A DNA stretch of 64,000 nucleotides from Alphaproteobacteria bacterium (GCA_002690045.1 NZDE01000011.1:276582-340581), one strand, 5' to 3'; shown: positions 51,388 to 60,651, numbered from the stretch's first letter. Notes: a model not told the origin generated them from the sequence alone. Program-made: numbers and translations.

Positions 51388-54300
51388 TTAATTTTCAGTT
51401 TTATTGGGAGCGCGATAACTGTCAAGGAAATCACTGAATATATCGACTTCGCCAACAATACTATCAATCGTTTGACGATCTGCCAGAATGGCGTTTTGAC
51501 GCGGGCGCGATACGACTTCAAACAAACGCCCCTTTTCAGTCTTTTCCATCTGCGTGCCATATTGTTCACGGACATTGGCAATAACATGACGGTTACCAGA
51601 TAGGCTTAGCGCAACTGTCCAATTCAATATTGTATTGGCTTGCTGCGGTGATATTTCATCACTCGGCCTTAAATTATAACGCGTAACAAGGTCTTCTAAT
51701 GCTTCTGCAGCGTCATTCCAGCGGCCTGATGTCCATGCGATATCCGCCTTAAGACGAACAACATCGTCGTCTTGTTTCATATTATTTAACAACACAAGCG
51801 CATCACGTGCACGACCATCACGCGAGAGCCCGCGGGCACGCAATAAATTCATTTCACGGCGATAAGGTACAGATTCAAGGATTGGGATTTGGTTTATCGC
51901 TTTTTCAGCTAAAGATAATGTTTTTAACGCAGCGCGATTGTCACCATTAATAAGCTGTATGCCTGCCAAACGTAAAGCCAATTTAACTTGCTCAGTGCCT
52001 GAAGTTCTGTTTTCAACTTGGTCATTTAGAATTTTTATAGCGCGGTCTAATAAATCAACCTCAACTAAACGCTCTGCTAAAGACTGCATTAATTGGTCCG
52101 CCTCTTTACCTGCGGGTGTCAGCTCCGAAAATTCTTCATAAATCATTGTGAGCTGTAGCGGCGTTAACTTATCCGCCTTTTCACCTAAGAACAAATCTTT
52201 ATATTCGTTACGCATATAGGAGGCAATTTGCTTGCCCATAATTGTACCTTCACTTAAAGAGGCGGCTTCACGTAACACGGAAAGCCCCTTAATAAATGAG
52301 CCCTTTTCTATATATAGCTGCCCAAGGCGGAAATTAACGGTGGTTTCAAGGTCGTCGCCGCGCCATGCGAACCGCATCTGTTCCAAATCATCAATTGCTT
52401 TATCAATCGTAATTTCACCCAGTTTATAACGTAAATTCGCAATGGCCAAACGTGCGCGTACACGGAAAAAATCATCAGTGTGCTTACGCAGCTTATACCA
52501 CATGGTTAATGCACCTTGCTCATCCCCTCTTTGGCGCATTAATTCGCCTTTAAAGTAAATCAGACCGGCTTGATATTGCGGGCGCATATTGTCTTGTTCA
52601 GCTTCAATAATCTTCAGCACTTCATTCGCGCGGTCAATATCGCCGCGTCTTAAGTAAACTTCAGCGAGGACTACTGACAGCGCCAAACGCAGATCTTTGG
52701 GGTAGCTACGCAAAAAGCGCGTGTTATCGGGAATAACCTCCCCCGCTTGTGACCAGTCATCCAGTTCCGCCAACGCATATGCGCGCCAATAATATAGCTC
52801 CTGATAATTGTTCAATATCGGCACCATCAAGACACGGAACGCCACGTCAAATTGATTGTTTAGCGCATAAGCCGCGCCTAATAATGCGAGATACTCCGCG
52901 CTTTGGCGGAAAGGTTTATACTCCTCACCAGCAAGTTTTAAATACCCCACCGCTTCCGCGCCGCGGGCATTGGCTAACTCAAGCTTTGCCAAAGATACAA
53001 GGTCTTGCGCGCGCCCTTCTTGGTCACGTTCCGTTAGGCCCTGCATCATTACTTCCTGATTGGTCCGAAGTGCTGCTTTTCCACCTAATAACCACTGATC
53101 GAACTTAAAAATGCGCCCTGTGATACGCGTGTTATGTGCGTCACCTTCAGCGTTTGGATCAATTTGTTTAACATCATCAACCATCCCCAATTCATAGACA
53201 CGAATATCACTTGGCTGTATTAATGCGAGCCCTTCAGACCTTGAAAGCGATATTTCGGACGGTGTATAACGCATCGAAAGATCATCAACTTTTGGCACAA
53301 CAGTCATACCGACAACAGAATCGAGCACTGTGAAGTCTACATATGACTTATATTCACCCGCATAGATATTTGATTGATCGACCAATGCCGTAAGAACTTT
53401 GTCCCCCAGGAATGGGTCTTCAAACTCAATAATACGCCGCGTGTTTTCTATCGCCCAACTTAACTTTGAACCTCCGCGCAGTAAATCAGGGTTAACTTCA
53501 CGCACAGGCCATTTACGTTCAGTCGATGGACGGCGCTCTGTTAAAGTTATGCTCCAATTCAGCCCGCCACCTTGCGCCGAGGCATAGAGCTTCTTATCTT
53601 TTGGCAAATCTACATAGAATGCCGAAGCTTCTGTAAGATCAAGGCGCTCAAACTCACCAAACATATCAACATGTGGACCACGAATTTGCGGCATCACATA
53701 GTAATCTGGTTGATCCATGATGATCCATAAACGATTAGCGCGAATATATGCAGACATATTAAATGCCTTCGTGCTTGAAACAATGACTTTATGTGGCGCA
53801 GCTTCCGCTGTTTCCTCTGCAATACGTTCAAAATAAGACTTCTCATCTTCTTTTGCTACTGTTTCATCAGCTTTCGGAGCGGATGATATTTCCGCACTAT
53901 CCGCATCCATTGCGGGCGGCGCGTCATCAACCTTTGTGACCTCAGGTATAGAACCGTTAACACGCACGTCAATATTATTTGCCTTCGCGACGTCTCTAGC
54001 GTGGACAAGTTTTTCTATCTTAGTGGCATCTTCAGGAGGAGGCTTTTGCGCCGCTGGTTTTTCTTGCGGTGCATTCTTAACGCCTGCGGCCTTAACATCA
54101 ACTACGACACGATTGAGTATTTTAAACACACGTAGTTCTGCATTATCAACATAAGTTAAACGCACCAATAATGGTGACGTGTTGACAACCGTAACATCGC
54201 GGACATGGCCACTTGATGCAACATCCAATGCGGCACGATCAATATTGGTCGCATTGCGGCTAAAAGAAATCTCTGTAGTATTATTTGATGTCTCATCGAC

Positions 54301-54501
54301 CGTATATTCAATGGCATTTTGTGCCCAGTCAAAAACAACGCGCGTATAATCTTCATGCAAACCAGAGCGTATTGCGATATCTTGCGCATATGCTGCCCGC
54401 CCAAACATTAATAACACAAGAAAAACCGCAAAAAACAGATGTATCAACGCGCGCACGCGGCGGGACATTTTCATCAGTGAATGCAGAGATGCCAGTTGCA
54501 T
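51388..54501 (-). CDS. Large secreted TPR protein with AMIN-like N-terminal domain
   Basis: 1037 aa from ATG 54501 (other starts at 54567 and 54474 possible). Signal peptide RVRALIHLFFAVFLVLLMFGRAAYA. Residues about 40-150 resemble an AMIN domain (IAIRSGLHEDYTRVVFDWAQNAIEYTV), a beta-rich module that targets envelope machines. A Glu/Pro/Lys-rich linker follows, then a middle beta region, and from about residue 490 a series of TPR-like helical repeats (LLGAAYALNNQFDVAFRVL, VYLRRGDIDRANEVLKII, LYIEKGSFIKGLSVLREA). Last gene of the motility cluster, after motB; likely a periplasmic scaffold for the motor (inference). Confidence 0.8.
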   Translation of the reverse strand: MQLASLHSLMKMSRRVRALIHLFFAVFLVLLMFGRAAYAQDIAIRSGLHEDYTRVVFDWAQNAIEYTVDETSNNTTEISFSRNATNIDRAALDVASSGHVRDVTVVNTSPLLVRLTYVDNAELRVFKILNRVVVDVKAAGVKNAPQEKPAAQKPPPEDATKIEKLVHARDVAKANNIDVRVNGSIPEVTKVDDAPPAMDADSAEISSAPKADETVAKEDEKSYFERIAEETAEAAPHKVIVSSTKAFNMSAYIRANRLWIIMDQPDYYVMPQIRGPHVDMFGEFERLDLTEASAFYVDLPKDKKLYASAQGGGLNWSITLTERRPSTERKWPVREVNPDLLRGGSKLSWAIENTRRIIEFEDPFLGDKVLTALVDQSNIYAGEYKSYVDFTVLDSVVGMTVVPKVDDLSMRYTPSEISLSRSEGLALIQPSDIRVYELGMVDDVKQIDPNAEGDAHNTRITGRIFKFDQWLLGGKAALRTNQEVMMQGLTERDQEGRAQDLVSLAKLELANARGAEAVGYLKLAGEEYKPFRQSAEYLALLGAAYALNNQFDVAFRVLMVPILNNYQELYYWRAYALAELDDWSQAGEVIPDNTRFLRSYPKDLRLALSVVLAEVYLRRGDIDRANEVLKIIEAEQDNMRPQYQAGLIYFKGELMRQRGDEQGALTMWYKLRKHTDDFFRVRARLAIANLRYKLGEITIDKAIDDLEQMRFAWRGDDLETTVNFRLGQLYIEKGSFIKGLSVLREAASLSEGTIMGKQIASYMRNEYKDLFLGEKADKLTPLQLTMIYEEFSELTPAGKEADQLMQSLAERLVEVDLLDRAIKILNDQVENRTSGTEQVKLALRLAGIQLINGDNRAALKTLSLAEKAINQIPILESVPYRREMNLLRARGLSRDGRARDALVLLNNMKQDDDVVRLKADIAWTSGRWNDAAEALEDLVTRYNLRPSDEISPQQANTILNWTVALSLSGNRHVIANVREQYGTQMEKTEKGRLFEVVSRPRQNAILADRQTIDSIVGEVDIFSDFLDSYRAPNKTEN

Positions 54502-54650
54502 AGTTGAGGACTCGATTTTACTTAGATCAGAATAGTTATAACTGTAGATAATTCTTACATTTAGCACAGCTTAGGACAAGAGCAGCCGCGCACGAATAAC
54601 ACATAATCAACATAATAAATCGTATAATATGGGTCTCACGAGGGGTGCGC

Positions 54651-55466
54651 TTAACGCGCAGCCTTTTCAGGGCGAATAATAAGGTCAATACGCCGTGCAA
54701 AATCCATGCGTTGCTTGTCAGACAAATCTCTTGGCAGCTCCGCAAAGCGGGCCTGCGATACGCCGCGTGCGATCATTTTCCGTTCAAGACCATAGGATGA
54801 TAAAGTTTGCGCAACATGCATTGCCCGCTCTACAGAAATCTTCCAGTTCACCCAATATGTATCTGGCGTATTCGCCCCTTGTGAATCCGCATGCCCCACA
54901 ACAATAATTTGGTTATCAACATTGCGGAGGACACCAGCAATATCCTTTAACACTATTTTGCCTTCTTCAGATAGTTCAGCGCGCCCTTCTTCAAACTGCA
55001 CATCACGCGGCAAAACAAGTACAAGACGGTCACTATTATTAAGAACTTCAAGCCCCCTTATTGACGGATATTCAGCCGCAGCTTGTTTGATAAGGGAGGA
55101 CAAATAATTTAAGTTTAGCCCTGCCTGAACAGGTCTGTTGGCCACAGACGTACGGTCTTGTTCGCCTGAAAAATTGCGGTGGCCCAAAAAGCGATTGGCG
55201 TCTAATGTGCGCGTCGGCGTTTCATCAAAAAGCCCTTCATCCGGTACGGACATTGAAAACAACAATACAAAAAATGTAAGCATTAACGCCATGATGTCTG
55301 TGAACGTGATTAACCACGCAGAACCATTTTGCCCGCCCGCAGCATTATCATCTGGAGAAATGTATGCTCGAATTTCTTCATCCAAAACATCCTGCTTTTG
55401 TGCCTTATTCTTGTCATCTTTATTCAAGAACTCAATATCAGAGTCACCTACTATTATATCATTCAT
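54651..55466 (-). CDS. motB: Flagellar motor stator protein MotB
   Basis: 271 aa. The single membrane segment WLITFTDIMALMLTFFVLLFSM includes the proton-carrying Asp (FTD). Periplasmic OmpA/MotB domain: LVLVLPRDVQFEEGRAELSEEGKIVLKDI, IIVVGHADSQGANTPD and NWKISVERAMHVAQTL, ending RRIDLIIRPEK. Overlaps the upstream MotB-like gene by 4 bp (ATGA). motA is not in the window. Confidence 0.92.
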   Translation of the reverse strand: MNDIIVGDSDIEFLNKDDKNKAQKQDVLDEEIRAYISPDDNAAGGQNGSAWLITFTDIMALMLTFFVLLFSMSVPDEGLFDETPTRTLDANRFLGHRNFSGEQDRTSVANRPVQAGLNLNYLSSLIKQAAAEYPSIRGLEVLNNSDRLVLVLPRDVQFEEGRAELSEEGKIVLKDIAGVLRNVDNQIIVVGHADSQGANTPDTYWVNWKISVERAMHVAQTLSSYGLERKMIARGVSQARFAELPRDLSDKQRMDFARRIDLIIRPEKAAR

Positions 55467-56158
55467 GGCGCGCCCCCAGCTGAGAAATCGTAAGGTTCAT
55501 ACACCTCAAAACTGATATCCGTATATTTTTGATCTCCCTGAGCCAAGCCGACGGAGAAAAGCTGTATCGGCAGCCCACTTTTTTGAAGCTGCGCGGCAAC
55601 TTCAGCAAGCGTTTTTATATACACCTCATCTTGTCGCGCCTCAACACCTTCGCTAGCGAACAGTCCCGCCTTACGATTCATTGTGATATCCATGCGCAGT
55701 GGGTATTCAGATTTTTGCGTTGCTAATACAGCTACAAAAATATCCCTAAATGCCATATGCATTCTATTTGCGCTATCCGTTTGCGTAGAAAAACTGTTAA
55801 TCGCGTCAATCATGTCCTCGCTGCGCACACGCACATAAAGCATACCATCACGCTGACGCATAACCTGACTACCAGGAATACGCGCATTAAACAAAGCCGA
55901 GATACGCTGCAGGGCACTGCCTTCTTGGTTGCCTTGCTCAATCGCCTGCACTTGGGTTTGTCCAATATCATCCTGATAGATACGTGATGCGAAGGTGCGC
56001 TCCAACGAGGCGATTACGGGTCTCGCCAGCTGTTCATCAAATGTAGAAAGTGCATTAAGAACAATGAAAAACGCAAGCAGCATAATAAACAGCCCCAACG
56101 CCAGAACTTGTGATCCTGAACTGTTATTTTCGGGCGGTTTCTTATTCCATTGATTCAT
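55463..56158 (-). CDS. MotB-like paralogue without the stator Asp or OmpA domain
   Basis: 231 aa. N-terminal membrane segment SQVLALGLFIMLLAFFIVLNALSTFDEQ aligns with that of MotB, but Gly or Leu replaces the proton-binding Asp. The periplasmic part (SALFNARIPGSQVMRQRDGMLYVRV, RDIFVAVLATQKSEYPLRMDITM) does not look like a peptidoglycan-binding OmpA domain. Paired alphaproteobacterial MotB-type proteins are known; this one probably associates with the stator without conducting protons. Upstream is TATAAAATATAAT ending next to the ATG and no ribosome site, so it may be leaderless. Confidence 0.75.
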   Translation of the reverse strand: MNQWNKKPPENNSSGSQVLALGLFIMLLAFFIVLNALSTFDEQLARPVIASLERTFASRIYQDDIGQTQVQAIEQGNQEGSALQRISALFNARIPGSQVMRQRDGMLYVRVRSEDMIDAINSFSTQTDSANRMHMAFRDIFVAVLATQKSEYPLRMDITMNRKAGLFASEGVEARQDEVYIKTLAEVAAQLQKSGLPIQLFSVGLAQGDQKYTDISFEVYEPYDFSAGGAP

Positions 56159-56172
56159 AATTATATTTTATA

Positions 56173-56216
56173 GTAAAAAAAAAACATACGCCAGAGATAG
56201 TCCCCTATCTCTGGCG
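56173..56216 (-). terminator. Strong terminator inside the motility cluster, after cheZ
   Basis: Twelve-bp perfect stem: CGCCAGAGATAG (56189-56200) with CTATCTCTGGCG (56205-56216), 4-nt loop. On the minus strand it is followed by TATG and ten T (plus-strand A run 56175-56184). It separates cheZ from the MotB-like, motB and TPR genes. Confidence 0.92.
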
Positions 56217-56245
56217 ATAAAATAAAACTTATTCACACAGATAAA

Positions 56246-56842
56246 TCAGTCAAATTCCGCGAGTAATTTATCAATATCATCTTGCGAAATCGCTTTGTCT
56301 GGAGCTTGCGGACCATTCATCAGCGCCGCATCGCCTGTTGCCTCTTCTTCCTCAGGAACATCCATCCCTGGAAGACGGGAGCCTAAAATATCAATCATTT
56401 TTGACACTTTTTCTTCAATCGTAACTAATGAACCAATCACTTTTGTCACGCGCTGTCCTGTTAAGTCCTGAAAGGAACACGCCTCATAAATCTTGGTGAC
56501 CTCTTCACTCACAACAAAAGCCGATGGGCCACCTTCTTTATCGGCTTCCTGCTCCAAGATCTCACAAGAATCCATAATTGAAGAGGTAGCCTCTTCTGTT
56601 GACTTAACGATCAAGTCTAATTCATCGGTCGCTGTTGGAATATGCTTATCTTGAATATCCGACGGGCGCGCGAATGAAATTTCTTTACGCGCATCATGGA
56701 TAATATCCTGCAAGTCTTTTAAATCTTTATACAAGCTTTCTCTAGAAATTTCTTCAGCTTCACTTACCTTGCTTAATACCGAAGAAATAATTTTAACGAC
56801 TTTGTCTCGACCAAAACCGTTTGCGCTGGCTGGATCATTCAT
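56246..56842 (-). CDS. cheZ: Protein phosphatase CheZ
   Basis: Removes phosphate from CheY-P. 198 aa. IHDARKEISFARPSDIQ, the catalytic helix region ATDELDLIVKSTEEATSSIMDSCEILEQEA and FQDLTGQRVTKVIGSL are CheZ marks. The C-terminus ISQDDIDKLLAEFD is the CheY-docking peptide, similar to that of FliM in this window. Follows cheY by 55 bp. Confidence 0.9.
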   Translation of the reverse strand: MNDPASANGFGRDKVVKIISSVLSKVSEAEEISRESLYKDLKDLQDIIHDARKEISFARPSDIQDKHIPTATDELDLIVKSTEEATSSIMDSCEILEQEADKEGGPSAFVVSEEVTKIYEACSFQDLTGQRVTKVIGSLVTIEEKVSKMIDILGSRLPGMDVPEEEEATGDAALMNGPQAPDKAISQDDIDKLLAEFD

Positions 56843-56897
56843 TACTTTTTTCCTATAAAATATTTCTACTTATTGACGTTTGCATACAGACAACGCT

Positions 56898-57284
56898 TTA
56901 AAAATCACCTATAACGCTTGAGATTTTCTGCTTTAATGTTTCTGCGTTAAATGGCTTAACAATATAATTACTTACACCAGCCTGTTTAGCCGCAATAACA
57001 TTTTCGGTTTTACTTTCTGCTGTAATCATAATAAATGGAACATCCGCGTTTTTAGAACCGCCGCGCACTTCTTTTAAAAGCTCGATACCTGACATTGGCT
57101 CCATATTCCAGTCCGAAATGACTAAGCCATATTCTTTAGATTGAAACGTCTGTAAGGCCTGAGATCCATCTAAAGCCTCATCTACATTATTAAAGCCCAA
57201 TTGCTTTAATAAGTTTTTGATAATACGCAACATCGTTTTGTAATCATCCACGATAAGGATATTCATGTTTTTATCGACAGTCAT
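56898..57284 (-). CDS. cheY: Chemotaxis response regulator CheY
   Basis: 128 aa single receiver domain. Acidic pair D13-D14, phospho-acceptor D58 in LVISDWNMEPMSG, T88 in FIMITAES and K110 in YIVKPF. WNMEPMSG is the CheY-type signature. Binds FliM to change rotation. Sits between motE-like and cheZ. Confidence 0.95.
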   Translation of the reverse strand: MTVDKNMNILIVDDYKTMLRIIKNLLKQLGFNNVDEALDGSQALQTFQSKEYGLVISDWNMEPMSGIELLKEVRGGSKNADVPFIMITAESKTENVIAAKQAGVSNYIVKPFNAETLKQKISSVIGDF

Positions 57285-57441
57285 CTAATACACTCCATTA
57301 GCTATATAAAAAAGAATTTTGCGGTTACGCGTAATTGAACTCAAACTCAAATCAAAATTAAACAAACAATTATCTATTATGATCCTATAGATATATTAAG
57401 AGAATACTAATACATCAAAAAAAATTATATTTAAAAACAAT

Positions 57442-58158
57442 TTATTGTACAGGCAGTGATGGAAGCTTTTTTTGTTCTGCTAACAAAACCGTCACTTGAC
57501 GCGCGCGTTCCGTTTCCATTGCTGCAATAATCGGCGCGGTTTTACGTTCTGACATTTGTGACATGACTTCAATTAATACATCCATTGATAAGGTATTAAA
57601 TATACGGGCAGCATCTTTTGCCTTCATACCTTCATATGTTTTGACCAAAGATTTAATACGTGCAAGCTCCGCTGCGGACTGTTCCTCCAGCAATGAACCA
57701 ATTTCACTTTTCAGCTGCGTTAGCTCTTCATATTTACGTTCAAGTTCTTGCTCTGCCGCACGTAACAATGCTTCGCGCTGCTGTAAAATGCGCTGACGTT
57801 TATCCAATTCCTCACGGCGGGTAATTAATTCCTTGAACATCTCGACGCGTAATTCAGGTAATTCCAAATCTGTATCCAATGCATCCGTCCAACGTGACAC
57901 ATCATTTTTAGTATCTTCGACTTTTACATCTGGCATAGGTGCGGTCGCCTGATCTTCCGCGCCCTCTTCATGATGAATGTTCGCATCATCATCTGCAGCA
58001 TGCGCTGTAGACATGGTTTCCTGCATATTCTGGGGTGCGTCGTGCACATAGGCAACAATATTATTTGCCAAATTGCCGACACGCACGATAGTCGCAAAGC
58101 ATGCAACTACAATTAAAACAGATAATACGGTTAATCTTGGTTTTTTAAATATAGCCAT
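57442..58158 (-). CDS. MotE-like flagellar protein with MgtE-N-type domain
   Basis: 238 aa. Membrane segment at residues 10-30 (LTVLSVLIVVACFATIVRVG), acidic periplasmic linker, coiled coil about 110-170 (ELITRREELDKRQRILQQREALLRAAE), and a C-terminal MgtE-N-like domain (YEGMKAKDAARIFNTLSMDVLIEVMSQMSERKTAPIIAAM). In Sinorhizobium MotE is the periplasmic chaperone of MotC; context in the motility operon agrees. Confidence 0.82.
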   Translation of the reverse strand: MAIFKKPRLTVLSVLIVVACFATIVRVGNLANNIVAYVHDAPQNMQETMSTAHAADDDANIHHEEGAEDQATAPMPDVKVEDTKNDVSRWTDALDTDLELPELRVEMFKELITRREELDKRQRILQQREALLRAAEQELERKYEELTQLKSEIGSLLEEQSAAELARIKSLVKTYEGMKAKDAARIFNTLSMDVLIEVMSQMSERKTAPIIAAMETERARQVTVLLAEQKKLPSLPVQ

Positions 58159-58172
58159 AAGACCCCTCTATA

Positions 58173-58712
58173 TTACCCCTTACGCTTTAACGCGGTGTAT
58201 AATTCACGCTCTGCTTGTGAATGGAAATTGCCTATGTCATCATCATCGTCATCGGCAAAGCCTATATCAGCATCGGCGTCAGATCCTGTTTCAACCTCAC
58301 GGTCACGTATAGCAAAGCCCGCGGCGCCATCATCATCCGTATCTGCTGCTGGCTTTTGAGCCGGCAATTGTGCACTCGACGCACGGCCTAACGATGCCGC
58401 ATTTTCTAAACGATCCGCCAAGCTATTGCTCGTGTCGTTGATAATTTTCAGTTCATCCGCCAAAATTTGGCCTTCATGTATAAGGCGATCCAAAACCTTG
58501 CCATGACTTTCTGCGGCGTCTTGCATATGATCAACAGATTCATTCGCTGTGTTAATTTGTCGCGTTAACTGCATGAAAAGATTTTCAAATTCGGCTTTAT
58601 GTTTACGAAAAGCACTTAACTGTTTAGACAACGCATAAGCGTAATAGATCGTGCCGATTAAAAGCACAACAATAACAATATCCATGACCATACCAAAAAG
58701 CGCTAGACTCAT
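58173..58712 (-). CDS. DUF6468-type flagellar-cluster protein
   Basis: 179 aa. Membrane anchor at residues 5-27 (FGMVMDIVIVVLLIGTIYYAYALSKQL), then RKHKAEFENLFMQLTRQINTANESVDHM coiled coil, and a highly acidic region DADADIGFADDDDDDIG before the C-terminal helix HSQAERELYTALKRKG. Found next to fliM in alphaproteobacteria; role unknown. Start overlaps the fliM stop by 4 bp. Confidence 0.8.
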   Translation of the reverse strand: MSLALFGMVMDIVIVVLLIGTIYYAYALSKQLSAFRKHKAEFENLFMQLTRQINTANESVDHMQDAAESHGKVLDRLIHEGQILADELKIINDTSNSLADRLENAASLGRASSAQLPAQKPAADTDDDGAAGFAIRDREVETGSDADADIGFADDDDDDIGNFHSQAERELYTALKRKG

Positions 58713-59854
58713 TGTTCCTCATCCTGCTCTTTTTCAATATATTTCTCGATCCTGACCGCCAAGTGTTCCTGCTTTTGCCCAACAGGTCCGCGGAACATCG
58801 GAAAATCACCACAGCGCAACTCAACTTCATCGTTAGGCTGTGCATTCAACATAATTTGACTACCAACTTTCCATTCCAGCATTTCACCAAGCGGTACAAT
58901 CAATTCATCCAATATCGCCTGCAGTTGAATTTCTGTTTTATATAGCTCCGCAGTCAAGTGTGTTTCCCAAATGGAATCCCGGCCAAATTTCTCACCCATG
59001 AACATTTGCAAAAGAAGCTCACGTATCGGCTCTAACGTCGCATATGGTAACAAAACTTCTATGCGGCCACCGCGTTCGCCCATATCAACGCGCAATCGCG
59101 CTAACACACAAGCGTTACCGCCTTGCGTAATCGTCGCAAAGCGTGGGTTGGTTTCAGTGCGGTCAGAGGCAAAACTTACTGGTGATAATGGATCAAAAGC
59201 AGATGACAGATCAGATAACGTCACCTGAATCATGCGCTCAACCAACTTGGTTTCGATTGTTGTATAAGGACGCCCCTCAACACGAATGGCAGAGCTACCT
59301 TTACGGCCGCCAAGCAAGACATCCACGATTGAATATATAAGTGCAGAATCAACAACCATAAGGCCATTATTGTCCCACTCTTCCGCCTTGAATACTGACA
59401 ATAACGCAGGAAGCGGGATAGAATTCATATAGTCGCCAAAGCGCACAGTTGACACTTGGTCTAAGGACACTTCAACGTTATCAGACGTTAAGTTGCGCAG
59501 CGATGTCGACATAAGACGCACAAGGCGGTCAAACACAATATCCAACATTGGCAAACGTTCATAGTTCACCAACGCAGAGTTAACGAGCGCCATCACGCCC
59601 GATTGTTCATCGACACCGTCAAGGTCATCATCAAAGCCGAGAAGCGAGTCAATTTCTTCCTGATTAAGAATACGGGCGCTGCCATCATCGCCGCCACCGC
59701 CGCCATCTTCATCAAAAAGCGCGTCAAGATCATCTTCCGACATACCGTCATCAGAATCCCCTTCCTCAGAATCAGCCATGGCTTCCCATTCCGCCATCAT
59801 CGCTGCCTCTTCTTCGCTCATTTCCTCGAGCTCTTCGCTCTCCGTATCACTCAT
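58709..59854 (-). CDS. fliM: Flagellar motor switch protein FliM
   Basis: 381 aa. C-ring protein that binds CheY-P. Middle domain: LPMLDIVFDRLVRLMSTSLRNLTSDNVEVSL, GDYMNSIPLPALLSVFKAEEWDNNGLMVVDSALIYSIVDVLLGG; C-terminal SpoA domain around LNAQPNDEVELRCGDFPMFRGPVG. Unusual: the CheY-docking peptide ILNQEEIDSLLGF, normally at the very N-terminus, is at residues 62-74, preceded by an acidic 60-residue extension containing a second, similar motif MSEDDLDALF (38-47). Ribosome site AGGG. Confidence 0.95.
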   Translation of the reverse strand: MSDTESEELEEMSEEEAAMMAEWEAMADSEEGDSDDGMSEDDLDALFDEDGGGGGDDGSARILNQEEIDSLLGFDDDLDGVDEQSGVMALVNSALVNYERLPMLDIVFDRLVRLMSTSLRNLTSDNVEVSLDQVSTVRFGDYMNSIPLPALLSVFKAEEWDNNGLMVVDSALIYSIVDVLLGGRKGSSAIRVEGRPYTTIETKLVERMIQVTLSDLSSAFDPLSPVSFASDRTETNPRFATITQGGNACVLARLRVDMGERGGRIEVLLPYATLEPIRELLLQMFMGEKFGRDSIWETHLTAELYKTEIQLQAILDELIVPLGEMLEWKVGSQIMLNAQPNDEVELRCGDFPMFRGPVGQKQEHLAVRIEKYIEKEQDEEQ

Positions 59855-59959
59855 ATTTATACCCTAGTTATGCTTCCCATAAAGAAAACAAAAATTATAT
59901 TCTGTGTTACGCGTAAAATAGGCACTTCACTCTATTTTACCACAAACACTGCTTTATCC

Positions 59960-59977
59960 GTGCAATTTTTATACCAG
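59960..59977 (-). promoter_or_regulatory. Candidate sigma-54 promoter ahead of fliM
   Basis: Minus strand CTGGTATAAAAATTGCAC: GG (plus 59974-59975) and GC (plus 59962-59963) with 10 bp between, a perfect TTGCA at -12 but TGGTAT instead of TGGCAC at -24. It lies in the 146-bp fliL-fliM gap, about 105 bp before the fliM start. Confidence 0.45.
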
Positions 59978-60000
59978 ACCGCATGAATAAAGCCTTTACG

Positions 60001-60651
60001 TTACTGAACAATCATGTCCTGTAACAAAATATTCTTCACTTTAACAGGGTATGCCGCAGCATTCACCCGCCCTAAAAGTTCAAGTTTCAAACGATATAAC
60101 CCTTTCGTACCGCGCAAATCCTGCACACGAAGCTCACGCAGAAATGTTTGGAACTGATCCACCACACGCGGCATAACATCTTCAATCGCGCGCTTATCAC
60201 TACTGCTTTCCAATTCCAACTGTACAGATAAACTTAAATAACGCGGCTGATCATCATCAGAACTTAACGACACAATCATTTTAGGGATCTCTAAAAACAC
60301 GACGCCGCCAGCACTTCCGCCGCCATGGTCGTCATGACTATCTCCATGGCCACCACCATGCCCATCATCTGATGAGGCGTGTTTATCTTCGCCGTGCCCG
60401 TCATCGCCATGATCATCATCACCATGACCAGCATCTGCATGTTTTTCTGTTGCTGCGTCTTTACCAAGCAGCCCATCTAACGCGCCGGTAAAATACGCCG
60501 CCGCGCCACCGCCAAGCAACAATATAATAGGAGCAACAATCAACAACAATTTCTTTTTGCCGCCGCCTTCGCTCCCGCCGTCTTCGCCGTCTAGCATATC
60601 AGCGCTGCCGCCTGCTTCATCATCCATATCATCTGAAAGACCGTCCGACAT
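60001..60651 (-). CDS. fliL: Flagellar basal body-associated protein FliL with His/Asp-rich segment
   Basis: 216 aa. Acidic cytoplasmic N-terminus, membrane segment KKKLLLIVAPIILLLGGGAA at about 33-52, and the periplasmic stomatin-like FliL domain: FLEIPKMIVSLSS, PRYLSLSVQLELESS, VVDQFQTFLRELRVQDLRGTKGLYRLKLELLGRVN. Between anchor and domain lies a 45-residue stretch dominated by His, Asp and Gly (HADAGHGDDDHGDDGHGEDK-type), plausibly metal-binding. FliL rings surround stators. First gene of the minus-strand cluster. Confidence 0.93.
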   Translation of the reverse strand: MSDGLSDDMDDEAGGSADMLDGEDGGSEGGGKKKLLLIVAPIILLLGGGAAAYFTGALDGLLGKDAATEKHADAGHGDDDHGDDGHGEDKHASSDDGHGGGHGDSHDDHGGGSAGGVVFLEIPKMIVSLSSDDDQPRYLSLSVQLELESSSDKRAIEDVMPRVVDQFQTFLRELRVQDLRGTKGLYRLKLELLGRVNAAAYPVKVKNILLQDMIVQ

